A stretch of 44,370 nucleotides of DNA, taken from Lentinus brumalis. Taxonomy: Eukaryota; Basidiomycota; Agaricomycetes; Polyporales; Polyporaceae. A program made the position numbers and the translations under genes. The stretch lies in contig MARA01000088.1 of the NCBI GenBank assembly GCA_001792895.1, positions 1-44,370 on the forward strand, read 5' to 3'. Positions within the stretch are counted from its first letter, which is position 1. Every line of letters starts with the position of its first letter. Shown here one piece after another: positions 22,851 through 32,512 of this stretch. The notes below the pieces were generated by a model. It was not told where the DNA came from and made no database searches. It saw only the letters and a list, made by a program, of their open reading frames with translations.

Positions 22851-23260
22851 TCAGGTCTTGACACCGCTGGTTGCATAGGTCCTTCGAGACTCGTCAAGAG
22901 CGAGCTTGGTTCCGGGTCGCGGCACGAATTGTCGAAGCCGCTGGGCATGGAACTTGCCCTGGATACTGTCGCCCTGGACAGATTCGAGCTCGTACGAGTT
23001 TGCAATCTTCCGCACAACACGGTATGGCCGCGACCACTTCGGTAGGAGCTTCCGTTCTGCTTTGAAGGTGTAATCGAGGTCGCTCCGGTACACTTGAACC
23101 AAGGATCCGACCGCGAACGCCACCGCGCCAGGACGAGAATGCGTGACTTTACGATCAAATGCAATCTTCCGTCGAATTGCATGCTGTACGGCCTCGTCGA
23201 AACCATCAAGCTGCTGCTGCGCAACATATTGGACATGCAGTTCAGCGTCGGCTTCACTAC
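22851..23260 (-). mobile_element. Ty3/gypsy-type retrotransposon polyprotein fragment (integrase C-terminal region)
   Basis: The minus strand reads continuously from about 23260 to a TGA at 22851-22853. It contains an HAIRRKIAFDRKVTHSRPG helix-like segment and then GSLVQVYRSDLDYTF and LL-PKWSRPYRVVRKIANSYE. This pattern is typical of the region after the integrase core in fungal LTR-retrotransposon polyproteins. Upstream of 23260 the frame is closed by stops and no reverse transcriptase is present. It is a truncated remnant of about 135 codons. No LTR pair was identified nearby. Confidence 0.7.
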
Positions 23261-23900
23261 ATCAGCAAAATGCCAAAATGATTGTAAGCGGGTGCGAGCG
23301 CATAGGAGCGTTGCAATCGCTCGTAATCCACCCGGCGGATTGCAGGAGATGAATATCTCGCGTCGGTACTTTGTACTCTACGCAATCTCGCCGCAAGGCG
23401 ATCATACTCGGATACAATCAGATGTAATCAAAAAATTCTATTGCATGTCTTATAAGAGATTGGAGCGAGTATAAGGGGGACGCGTGCAGAGCGGTACTAA
23501 TATTATTCGATTTAACCAGCCGGCCATAATCGAGTTCAAAGGGCTTGGTCACACAGATGACATAGAGTGGACCCAGTTGTATTCCTGGACACGACTAGTG
23601 ACCAGGTTTGTGGGGTAGTAAAGTCGCATCTGTGGATCAATCTATTGTGGGCGTCATGATGGGATCTCTGATGGGATCTGATTAGTCATAGTCCGATTTG
23701 GCACTTGCTTACCGGCTGTCTGGTCTGTTCGGCGGTGTCAGTTACTAGCAGTTACTCCCTTGCTCTGTTGCACCGTTGCCTTGTCCTTTTTCTGTTTCGC
23801 TGCTGTCGTTGCTGGCTTTCTTGTTCCCGACTGGCTTTCGACAGTGAGCAATCGACTGTACTGGGGCATGGTGTCATCAAAGGTTCGGAATGCCATCCTA
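23261..23900. other. Intergenic
   Basis: AT-richer sequence with no supported gene. It separates the retrotransposon fragment from the foldback element. Confidence 0.4.
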
Positions 23901-24181
23901 CACGACGGGCAGTGGCGCCTGGTTAGGGTCCGGAACAGGCTTATAACAGGACCTGAACTGGACTCCTGTTCAGGTCCTGGTTACAAGGCTGGTTCGGGTC
24001 CCGAGCGCCGGATACAAATGGGTTTAAGCTCCGAAAGGTACAGTAAGTGTGTTCAACTTACTTAGCTTACCCGTCATCACGGACCTGAACTAGCCTTGTA
24101 ACCAGGACCTGAACAGGAGTCCAGTTCAGGTCCTGTTACAAGCCTGTTCCGGACCCTAACCAGGCGCCACTGCCCGTCGTG
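23901..24181. mobile_element. Foldback (long inverted-repeat) element with CTA target duplication
   Basis: The left arm 23901-24001 and the right arm 24081-24181 are 101-bp inverted copies with only a few mismatches, separated by 79 bp. Each arm contains a smaller hairpin, AGGACCTGAAC...GTTCAGGTCCT, so the structure is nested. The element is bounded on both sides by CTA (23898-23900 and 24182-24184), compatible with a 3-bp target-site duplication. There is no coding capacity. It is likely a non-autonomous DNA transposon, 99 bp upstream of the RING gene. Confidence 0.75.
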
Positions 24182-24282
24182 CTAGCCATCAGAGACAAGT
24201 TACGGTCCAGGCGAGCGGTACGGATGTTGGGTTGTTCGGAGATCTCTGGTGAGAAAGGTGAGTGTGTTCGTTACCAGTGTGT

Positions 24283-25496
24283 ATGAGTATCCCAAGCTCT
24301 GGATTGGCAGCTCGCTTGGTGCGGAAGAATCTTTTGCAGGGGACGGTTCGTCGCCGTCGCCCGCTGAAAGCACTGCGGGAAAGGGAGGAGGCACTGTGCG
24401 TGCGAGAGGAACGTTTAAGTGAGCCGGAGGGAGCATTGCAGGAAGGGGAAGAGGGACTGTGCGGCAGAATGAAGGTTGTGCCTGGGCGGGCGGAGTCTTT
24501 GAGACCAGCGCCATGCTGCGAGGAAATCCACGCGCCATCACCACATATCTTTGTCTCAAATGATACACATCCAGCAGACGTTTCCCGCACGGTTGACATT
24601 GTCTTGACGGTTGACCCTTCCCTTCATGTGCAGTGGGTGTTGTCGGAGTTGCATTGCAAGCTGACCTGCATATTGTACGTTTCTTGTCTTTTGCGTTGGT
24701 ATTGATACTGACGTGCATATGATTAGGTGTTTGCGCGTCCTGTGAGTCCTTGTTCTCGTCGGATGCGCTATCGTAAGCTGACAGGTATATCTACAGGGCA
24801 TGCCCATACTCGCTGAACGGCGCGGGATGTAGCCACTCGTTCTGTGCGCACTGTATCCTTCAATGGGCCTTCTCGGATGTGTTTCCATGCTGCGGGCTGT
24901 GGCATTCAGTGCTCCGCTGCCCATCGTGCGACAGCACCGTTCCTTGGATCCCAGGACCAATGCCTCGCAGCAGTCGCAGGTTCCCATTCGTCTATAACAA
25001 TGTTTGCGCCGCAGTGCTGCGCTGCTACGTTGATATCCTCAATCAAGCTGCGGACCGCTCGCATGGTACGGCGCATGGCCATGACTGCCCAGGGTTCGGG
25101 TATGTCGATGCCGAGGTCATGGCATGGGCTTCGGGTACGGCCCGGTTCGTTGAGTGGCTGGAGAGAGAGGAGTGAGTAAATTCATCTCTTGATGGATGTC
25201 GCTGCTCATTGCGCTCATTGTTCTTTTGACAGTGCTGGTGAGGACTTGATGGAGAAGTTGCGTGTGGTCTGGACCTTTGGTGAGGGCGCTGGCATGATGC
25301 GGCTGAGGGCGGTTTTGCAGGATGCCCCCCTGAGGAGTCTGTCTGGGAGGTTGTCGGTTTTCAGGAAGATTGCGAACTTGGCAAAGTGTATTATTCTGAT
25401 GACGATGTTGGTGAGGATAATGTGGAGGAGGTTGATCCGCGGGCAGAGCGCATTGTGGAAAAGGAGGACGTCACCCAGGAGGAGTATAGTGGGTAG
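24283..25496 (+). CDS. RING-finger protein with N-terminal coiled coil
   Basis: Five exons, 24283-24674, 24727-24741, 24797-25171, 25233-25279 and 25321-25496, are all in phase (334 aa). An N-terminal basic region is followed by an E/R-rich segment (LKALREREEALCVREERLSE) likely to form a coiled coil. The RING is assembled across three exons: CILC, then CPYSLNGAGCSHSFCAHCI, then CPSC, which fits C-x2-C...C-x-H-x2-C-x2-C...C-x2-C. Its second exon is only 15 nt long. The C-terminus is acidic (YYSDDDVGEDNVEEVD). RING domains usually act as E3 ubiquitin ligases; the partner is unknown. The last intron is short (41 nt, 25280-25320) and was accepted because it switches to an acidic frame ending at TAG. 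The start ATG at 24283 is the first after the foldback element. Confidence 0.75.
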
Positions 25497-26265
25497 GACG
25501 AGGTATGATCCTTCTCATGAGCATCATGGATGCGGCAGGTAGTCCGCCCGTCCTGTTCCATTTGAATTGTTTGTGCTAAGTTTCGTGCTCGTGCTGTATC
25601 TCTACCGTTGTATTTTGCTGTATCTCTACTGTTGTATTTCCGCCGTGACGGTGTCATGTATGATTGAACTGGTTGGGGCCTTGGCCCATCGCGGTGCGGC
25701 CTTTGTTTACGCAAAAACTGTGGTGGTGGAAGACATCGACATGGATGAAGTACGTATATATATAAACAAGGATACGTTGCGCAGCGAAAGCCAAGCGTCA
25801 CAAGTGATCAGACATCGTAACATCTCCTCATTGCCTCATAGCAAGGCCCTCCGGGCAGACCTGGGCTATGGCGACGTTGGACACGTCAGCTGCTGTTGTA
25901 CTCCTATTGCAATACAGACCGGTACATGGCCCACGCACTATTGCAACAGGTGCCGGCTGTTGCGTACAGCCACTTGGGCGCCCCGGGGAGGCCCCAGGAC
26001 CTTCCGGGACCCCCTCTCGGCTCCTCGGCAGCCTGCCCAATGCGGTAATCCCCTCCAGAAAGTGGATTTCCAGCTCCCGGCTCCTCGGTTCTCCTCGATA
26101 GGGCTCAATTAGGCGCTGCATCTCCCAGAAATGGGAGCCTCACACCTCATGTAATCAATCCCTATGCCATGAGCGCTATAGCAAGATAAGTCAGGCTCAA
26201 GACAAAGGCAGTTAGTAAGTAAAGTCTTGGTGATGTCAGTACAGTAAGTTAAGATCGAGTCTAGG
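25497..26265. other. Intergenic; no supported gene
   Basis: Contains a pyrimidine-rich duplicated segment (CTGTATCTCTAC-GTTGTATTT, about 25597-25640), a TATATATATAAA stretch near 25753, and a moderately GC-rich segment near 25975-26100 with no clear coding. The function is unknown. Confidence 0.35.
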
Positions 26266-26464
26266 TTGAGTAAGCAGAGTCGGTAACAATCGAGTAAGCA
26301 GAATCAGTAACAATCGAGTAAGCAGGAGTCAGTAACAATCGAGTAAGCAGGAGTCAGTAACAATCGAGTAAGCAGGAGTCAGTAATGATCGAGTAAGCAG
26401 AGTCAGTAACGATCGAGTAAGCAGAGTCAGTAACGATCGAGTAAGCAGAGTTAGTAGAGGTCGA
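26266..26464 (+). repeat. 24-25 bp tandem repeat, about eight copies
   Basis: The unit is GAGTAAGCAG(A/G)GTCAGTAACAATC with small variants; later copies have AACGATC or AATGATC. This is a minisatellite in the intergenic region downstream of both gene C and the RING gene. Confidence 0.85.
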
Positions 26465-26697
26465 TAAGTACTTTCCTGGCGCTTATTCGGATTATAAGAA
26501 TGGATAAGACTTTGTGCATAGCGGGAAGTCATTACGAGCATCGTACAATTGAGATGGAGCAAGGGCATTTCATTTCGAGGATACCCTCATGTATGCAGTA
26601 CAAAGGCGTAAGTTCTATATAATAGATACCATTGACCTTGCAATTGGGTTGACAGTTCGAGGGATGGGGACGATAGACGAGTTTGTGAGGGGCGGGA

Positions 26698-29600
26698 TCA
26701 ACGTCGACGCTTCTTCTTGGCGACGGTGGAGTCCTCAGAGTTGCCATCAGGAAGAGCACGCTTGTTTCTGGGCGCAGAAGATCAGATACAAGGAAGGATG
26801 GTGGGGGCACAGATTGACCACATACCCAGCATGCTTCGCCAGGTTCTCAACGACCCAGGCAACATCCTTTGCAGCGTCAGCCCACTGCGCTTCTGTCTTC
26901 TCAGTCGCCACCCCCTTCCACCACAGCAGGGAGAGAAGGACTATCAAGACACCATTCTTACCAGGCCGAACCAGTGCTTGCCAATCCTCTTGAACAGGCG
27001 TTCCAGGCGCAGGACGACCTTGCTTGTTGCAGTTCCTCCAGGCTGGCTGAAGACTGCCCCACCACTTCCACCATCCTTCTGCATACTCAATGTCGCTGTT
27101 GATGGTCGGGCTCTGGTCGAGCTTGCGCCTGTTGAGCCGCATCGAGTTGCCTATTGCGGGCGGGCGATGAGTAGTTCCCAGGCCAGGTTTCTATAATGCA
27201 ATATCAGTGGCAAATCATTGTGTGCAAATATGCGCAGGCTTACAGGTGTCTCCCATCCATACGCCCGCTCCAACGTCGTCCAAGAGTCCATAGCACGCCT
27301 AAAGTCCGCGCCGAGGTCATGACGTGCCAAAGCGTCATATGTATCTTGGACCCAAGCCGGCCAACCAGCCTTGTTGCTACCGACCTCAGATGGAACTCCG
27401 TTCGACGCTGGAGCATCAATCCGAGTAGGACCTAGGCCAGTTGAAGACATAGCAGCCTCGCTGTTGAGAAGCGAGGTGTTGTTGTGATCGCCCTCGCCCT
27501 CGCCCTCGCCCTCACCCTCGCCCTCGCCCTCGCCCTCACCCTCGCCCTCGCCTCGCCTTCGCCCTCACCCTCGCCCTCACCCTCGCCCTTGCCCTTGCCC
27601 TCGACCTCGACCTCGACCTCGACCTCGACCTCGACCTCGCCGTCGACCTCGCCCTCGCCCTCGCCCTCGCCCTCGCCCTCGACCTCGACCTCGCCGGCCT
27701 CACCAGTGGGTGCGGGTGACCGGTTGTCGTGCGCGTCGACGGTAGCTTCTGCAGCGCTGGTGGCCGCGCTGGGTGCACTGATGTTGCGTTCGACGGGGTA
27801 CTCCTGTGGATTGTTGTCTACGCGAGTCAACCGTGCGGATTGCCGACGTGGTCCAGAGGGCGCAGGGGCAGCGCGTTCGCGCGACTTCTTCTTCTTGGCG
27901 GGAGCGGCAGTGGGGATGCCGTACTGCTCGTTGATCTGCTGCATGAGGACCTTGTTCTGTGTGCGTGTGTTTAGAGCAAGGAGGTCGTAGTCGGAGAGTG
28001 TCGAGATCTCCCAGAGACGCCGCCGCCTAGCACGTTCTGACAACTTTGCGAGTTCGCTGCAGACCGCGGCGTTGAGGCCGATCTCCTCGGGGTGGGTGGG
28101 TGGGTCGTCGTCGTCGTCATCCTCCTCCTCCTCCTCCTCATCGTCAGCCCCACTTCCATCACGCTGCATACCCCGGACCCTGAGCTGCGCGTCCGAGGCA
28201 GACAGGTCCCATGGATCATCGGTGACCCCCTCGTCCTCGTCGCCATCCCCATCCTCATCCTTGTCCGCCTCGTCCTCGTCTTCATCCTCGTCCTCGTCCT
28301 CGTCGTCCTCTTCCTCCTCTGTCAGCTCGGGATCTGCGCGTTTCTTCCCTTTCCTCTGCACCCCTCGCGACCGCCCACCCGTCGACTTCGTCTTCTTTGA
28401 CTTTGACTTGGACTTGCTCGTACCTGCCCTGGGCGTGTTCAAGGTCAGGCCCAAGCTGGAGAGCTCAGGACTTGTCACAGAGGAACTCGCGCCCGAGCTA
28501 GTGAACGTGGCAGAGGCGGTAGGGTCGAGGCCGCGGCGTGCAAGTCGTTCCTTGTACTCTAGAGCGCGCAAGTGTCAGCGTTGGTTACGACGATAACAGT
28601 TGTCAGACACATACCTGCAGTTTGCGAGAGGAACCGGGAGAACGAACCAACGACGTTGTTGACGAAGTTTTCGCCTTCCAATTGGTTCCAAAACAGCGGT
28701 GCAGGGCTGTCTGTTTTTCCAGCATTCATGCTAGAGCAGAGTACTGGTCAGCATGCTCCAAGGCGACTTGAACGACCATACGCACATTTTGACCTGGAAC
28801 TCCTGCTCTCCGTCCTCCAATGCGGTGCCAGCAATGAGGGTGCACTTGTACCCAGTGTATTCAGCGATGATTTCGAGCAGCGGTTGAACCACCGATGCGA
28901 TCTCCTGACGCGCGCTGTCATGTCGTTAGGATGATTGCTTTCAAATAAGAGGAAATGAACTCACAGTATTCGCTGCTCGATATCCCACAACGCCCGAGGG
29001 AGTTCTTTCAGTGTATGTGTCTGCATGTCCTTCCTGTGCCTCTCGATGCACTGCAACTTCAATGCCGCCTTGACCTCATCAGATTCCTCCTCTAGCATCT
29101 CGTGAGCGATCTTGCCTCGGAAAGCGAGAGCATGGTCGTTGCCCAGACCAGTGTCATGCCAGCGCTCAAGAAAGCGGGCTTGGATAGCGTCGGCCTGCTC
29201 GTTCATGTACAGCTGCCAGTCAGCGAGCTGGCGGGGAGGGACGGCGGTGCTGATGTGGTTAAGGGAGGCAAAGAGGGGAGTCCATGGGTTCTTCTCCTTG
29301 CGCGTGCGCGAATTGTCCATGTTGCGCAAAGACGACTTGAGCTGCTGTATGCACGTCGGTATAAGTGACATATTGAAGAGCACGACAGACATACCTTTTC
29401 GAGCTGAGCAATAACTTCCGTCTTTGTCTCCATCTCCTCGGGGGTCAGGTCTTGGTCTTTTTTCCAGACATCCTCGGGACTGGGATCGCGGTCCAGTGGC
29501 AGTTGCCAGTTGAAGCGGGCGTGGTACCCGCTGTAGAAGCCGGTCCAGAACCTAGCCTGAGTCCGATAATGCGCTCCTTTGACCGCACGGAGACCGTCAA

Positions 29601-29769
29601 TATTCTCGGCCAGGTAGCTCTCGCGCACGCCGGTAAATGTTGCCTTCTGACCGGGCTTGCCTCCGGTACGGGGGCGACGATCCGCCCGACGGTTCCGAAC
29701 AGCCACAGAGGAGCCGTGCTTCTTGGGCTCAATCTCAATGATCTGGAGGTCGATGTTCGGCGGGGCCAT
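26698..29769 (-). CDS. Gene C: large acidic nuclear-type protein, one frame break in a hexamer repeat
   Basis: Seven exons: 29769-29395, 29341-28965, 28914-28786, 28730-28615, 28558-27244, 27190-26826 and 26767-26698. Introns are 50-60 nt. The protein is about 915 aa once a single missing base at about 27553 is restored. N-terminal part: RRADRRPRTGGKP and FWTGFYSGYHARFNWQLPLD. Middle: ILARQEIASVVQPLLEIIAE then YKCTLIAGTALEDGEQEF, LFWNQLEGENFVNNVVGSFS. Then come Lys-rich and Asp/Glu runs and a G/V-E dipeptide repeat. C-terminal part: WKWWGSLQPAWRNCN and LVRPGKNGVLIVLLSLLWWK, ending with a nuclear-localisation-like VAKKKRRR at the very C-terminus. I recall similar unannotated proteins in many Agaricomycetes but cannot assign a function. 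Confidence 0.75.
27490..27696 (+). repeat. CTCGCC/CTCGAC hexamer array inside gene C
   Basis: About 34 hexamers, read on the minus strand as GAGGGC or GAGGTC and coding for Glu-Gly and Glu-Val repeats. One unit at about 27553 is five bases long. This shifts the acidic frame (GEGE) into an Arg-Ala frame that meets a stop at 27432. The array is strongly strand-asymmetric (pyrimidine-rich on the plus strand). Confidence 0.85.
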
Positions 29770-30247
29770 GGAGCAAGAGTGAGCGTGATGTTCTGGGTGG
29801 AGGGTGACTGCGAGAGCGAGAGCGAGACGCGAGGTCGGAGCAGTCACAGTCGCGGTGTGACCGTTGGTGACAGTTCCAAGCAGCGCGGGCGCTAGGCTCT
29901 CGTCCTTAGCTCTGGCCCTCCATCTCCTCCATCTCTATCTGCGCTCATTACTGTGCCTCGGGATTCTGGCCCCTTGTATTGATAGGTATTTCTGTAACCC
30001 CCTTAGGGTTAGGGGGAGGTAAGGGTGAGCATTATTGGGCCGAATGTACGTTGCGAGCGGTCGAGTTGCTGGAGAGCATAAATTGCGGCGGAGGAGCGGT
30101 TGGTGGCAGGGAGGTGGGTGTGATTGGTATAAGTAGCGAACGAGCGGGCAACCGCTCAGAACTGTGTAGAAGGTAAACGGTTGCAGAATGTATGGTGAGC
30201 AGTCGGCCATCCACGGCACGTTACAAGCGGCCGACCACCTGCTGTCG
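29770..30247. promoter_or_regulatory. Upstream region of gene C with two interstitial telomere units
   Basis: This is the presumed promoter of gene C. It contains TTAGGGTTAGGG at 30003-30014, which has the same orientation as the terminal telomere. The first copies of the hairpin repeat begin at the right end. No gene is seen. Confidence 0.4.
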
Positions 30248-30806
30248 TGAGCGGTTGACCGCTCGTACCTCATCGTGAGCGGACGACCGCTCGTACCTCG
30301 TCGTGAGCGGCCGACCGCCTGCTGTGAGCGGACGACCGCTCGTACCGTACCGTGAGCGGCCGACCGCCCGTACTGTACCTTGAGTGGTCGACCGTACTGT
30401 ACCGTGAGCGGTCGACCGCTCGTACCTTGTCGTGAGTGGTCGACCGTACCGTACCGTGAGCGGTTGACCGCTCGTACCGTACCGTGCGCGGCTGACCGCC
30501 TGCTACGAGCGGACGACCGCTCGTACCGTACCGTGAGCGGCCGACCGCCCGTTATGTACCTTCAGTGGCCGACCGTACTGTACCGTGAGCGGTCGACCGC
30601 TCGTACCTTGTCGTGAGTGGTCGACCGTACCGTACCGTGAGCGGTCGACCGCTCGTACCGTACCGTGAGCGGCTGCACGCTTGTACCGTACCCCTTGTCG
30701 TGAGCATTCGACTGCTCGTACACTGCTATGAGCGGTCGACCGCTCGTACCGTACCGTGAGCGGTCGACAGCTCGTACCGTGCCATATGAGCGGTTGGCAG
30801 CTCGTG
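30248..30806. repeat. Hairpin-repeat array 1 (about 20 copies of GAGCGG-N4-CCGCTC)
   Basis: Imperfect tandem array with copies every 25-30 bp, joined by short GTACC/TCGTACCG linkers. Centres vary (TCGA, CCGA, ACGA, TTGA) and some stems are degraded (GTGG, CCGTAC). Copies are more diverged than in the intron clusters. Long open frames across it are by-products of the repeat. Confidence 0.9.
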
Positions 30807-31271
30807 CCTCGCTGTGAGCGGTCGGCCGCTCGCTGCGATGTTCTAGGCGAGAACTGCCTGCTGCCGTGCACTGTCCAACTGCTGATCATGGAAAACCAAG
30901 GGACATCTGGTGAATGCAGGCCGCGAGCGGTCGACCGCTCACCACGGGTGCGTCTGCCGGACATAGCGTTGGACGTGCCGGGATGCAGGCTAGTACACCG
31001 GACCTGCAACTCCAAGCGTACAATCCAAGCGGCCGACCGCTCTCGAATATGTGTTGGTGCGGTATCTCCTGTCGCTCGCGACGCGCCGCCGAGCATGTTC
31101 TGAGCACGCCCTGATACAAGACTGATGTGTTCAACGCTTAGTGTATCGGCACGCCGCCGGACACGTCTTGAGTGCAAATACCATACTTATGCATCCCGTG
31201 CTACGTTCAGCGACCCCCATTACCCTGCCGTGAGCGGCCGACCGCTCGTGGGTGCTCACGGTATTGTATAT

Positions 31272-31355
31272 CAGCCCTCCTGGCTTAGTTGGTAGACCAC
31301 TTAGAAGCTGTGCCGCTGCACGTCGTGGTCGCAGGTTCGATTCCTGCAGGGCTGT
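31272..31355 (+). ncRNA. tRNA-like unit 1 (Pol III promoter boxes)
   Basis: A 7-bp acceptor-like stem CAGCCCT (31272-31278) pairs with AGGGCTG (31348-31354). Box A TGGCTTAGTTGG lies at 31281-31292 and box B GGTTCGATTCC at 31334-31344. The T-arm is GCAGG/CCTGC around TTCGATT. The middle cannot form a normal anticodon arm: instead GTGC-CGCT-GCAC makes a small hairpin. At 84 nt it could be an intron-bearing or long-variable-arm tRNA, but I could not fold one. A tRNA-derived, SINE-like transcript is the better reading. Confidence 0.6.
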
Positions 31356-31374
31356 ATTCGGCTTGGGAATCAGC

Positions 31375-31380
31375 TTTTTT
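31375..31380 (+). terminator. Pol III terminator of unit 1
   Basis: Six T residues 20 nt after the acceptor-like stem of tRNA-like unit 1, as expected for RNA polymerase III termination. Confidence 0.5.
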
Positions 31381-31434
31381 GTGGCCTGGCGACGCGATGA
31401 GTGGGGTGACGCGGGGTTCTACTGATGCCGTTGT

Positions 31435-31508
31435 GGCCCTACTGGCTTAGTGGGTAAGCCGCTCTGCGAACGCATCGAGCGGTCGCAGGTTCGATTCCTG
31501 TGGGGCTC
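31435..31508 (+). ncRNA. tRNA-like unit 2 (in the palindrome spacer)
   Basis: About 74 nt. The acceptor-like stem GGCCCTA/TGGGGCT uses two wobble pairs. The D-arm GGCT-TAGTGGGTA-AGCC is good. Box B GGTTCGATTCC lies inside a T-arm GCAGG...CCTGT. The anticodon region is GCTC-TGCG-AA-CGCA-TC-GAGC, without the invariant U33, so no anticodon is assigned. The stretch GAGCGGTCG just before the T-arm equals the left half of the hairpin repeat that fills this region. Confidence 0.5.
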
Positions 31509-31526
31509 TTATGGTCGCCTAAACAC

Positions 31527-31532
31527 TTTTTT
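31527..31532 (+). terminator. Pol III terminator of unit 2
   Basis: Six T residues about 20 nt after unit 2. An additional box B-like GGTTCGATTCC follows at 31535-31545. Confidence 0.45.
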
Positions 31533-31575
31533 CTGGTTCGATTCCACCGCTCGATGCCAGTAGGGGCCACCGTTC

Positions 31576-32170
31576 CTCATCGCGTCGCCAGGCGACAAAA
31601 ACCGAGATACCCAAGACGAATACAGCCCTGCAGGAATCGAACCTGCGCCCACGACGTGCAGCGGCACAGCTTCTAAGTGGTCTACCAACTAAGCCAGGAG
31701 GGCTGATATACAATACCGTGAGCACCCACGAGCGGTCGGCCGCTCACGGCAGGGTAATGGGGGTCGCTGAACGTAGCACGGGATGCATAAGTATGGTATT
31801 TGCACTCAAGACGTGTCCGGCGGCGTGCCGATACACTAAGCGTTGAACACATCAGTCTTGTATCAGGGCGTGCTCAGAACATGCTCGGCGGCGCGTCGCG
31901 AGCGACAGGAGATACCGCACCAACACATATTCGAGAGCGGTCGGCCGCTTGGATTGTACGCTTGGAGTTGCAGGTCCGGTGTACTAGCCTGCATCCCGGC
32001 ACGTCCAACGCTATGTCCGGCAGACGCACCCGTGGTGAGCGGTCGACCGCTCGCGGCCTGCATTCACCAGATGTCCCTTCGTTTTCCATGATCAGCAGTT
32101 GGACAGTGCACGGCAGCAGGCAGTTCTCGCCTAGAACATCGCAGCGAGCGGCCGACCGCTCACAGCGAGG
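31576..32170. repeat. Right arm of the 1.36-kb palindrome
   Basis: Inverted copy of 30807-31401; the spacer 31402-31575 is 174 bp. It carries the inverted copy of tRNA-like unit 1 and leads into a tandem duplication on its right side. Confidence 0.9.
31622..31705 (-). ncRNA. tRNA-like unit 3 (inverted copy of unit 1)
   Basis: Reverse complement of unit 1 with one visible difference (GTGGGCGCAGG for GTGGTCGCAGG). Boxes A and B are intact. A run of five T on the minus strand (31597-31601) could terminate it. Transcripts from units 1 and 3 would converge on the spacer. Confidence 0.55.
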
Positions 32171-32512
32171 TACGAGCGGGCGAGGGCGGACAGCAGGGTA
32201 CGAGCGGTCGACCGCTCACAGCGAGGTGTGCGAGCGGTCGACCGCTCATATTGTTCACGATACAATATGATGCATTCACCAGATGTCCCTTCGTTTTCCA
32301 TGATCAGCAGTTGGACAGTGCACGGCAGCAGGCAGTTCTCGCCTAGAACATCGCAGCGAGCGGCCTAGCGCTCACAGCGAGGTACGAGCGGGCGAGGGCG
32401 GACAGTAGGGTACGAGCGGTCGACCGCTCACAGCGAGGTGTGCGAGCGGTCGACCGCTCACAGCGAGGTGTGCGAGCGGTCGACCGCTCATATTGTTCAC
32501 GATACAATATGA
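32059..32512 (+). repeat. Tandem duplication of the palindrome edge (212 + 242 bp)
   Basis: Sequence from TGCATTCACC at 32059 to CAATATGA at 32270 is repeated from 32271 to 32512. The second copy has an extra 30-bp hairpin-repeat unit (CACAGCGAGGTGTGCGAGCG and following). Each copy ends with ATATTGT-TCACGAT-ACAATAT, itself a small hairpin. Confidence 0.85.

Larger units (their letters stand above)
30807..31401. repeat. Left arm of a 1.36-kb palindrome
   Basis: This 595-bp arm matches the reverse complement of 31576-32170. The sum of paired coordinates stays constant at 62977 over nearly the whole length, so there are almost no indels. Mismatches are scattered, with a few more near 31361-31383. 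It contains hairpin-repeat copies and tRNA-like unit 1. Confidence 0.9.

Noticed and set aside
27484..27990. Plus-strand 168-codon frame rich in Ser/Pro/Leu/Ala over the hexamer array
   Set aside because: It is antisense to a low-complexity exon of gene C, whose flanking exons are well supported on the minus strand.
31272..31355. Canonical tRNA gene
   Set aside because: The acceptor, T-arm and Pol III boxes are good, but no 5-bp anticodon stem with a 7-base loop and U33 can be formed, so I call it tRNA-like only.
30503..32270. Two long open frames on opposite strands (30503-31177 and 31800-32270) with identical proteins
   Set aside because: They are mirror images created by the 1.36-kb palindrome and the open character of the GC-rich hairpin repeat; no start, intron or conserved domain supports coding.
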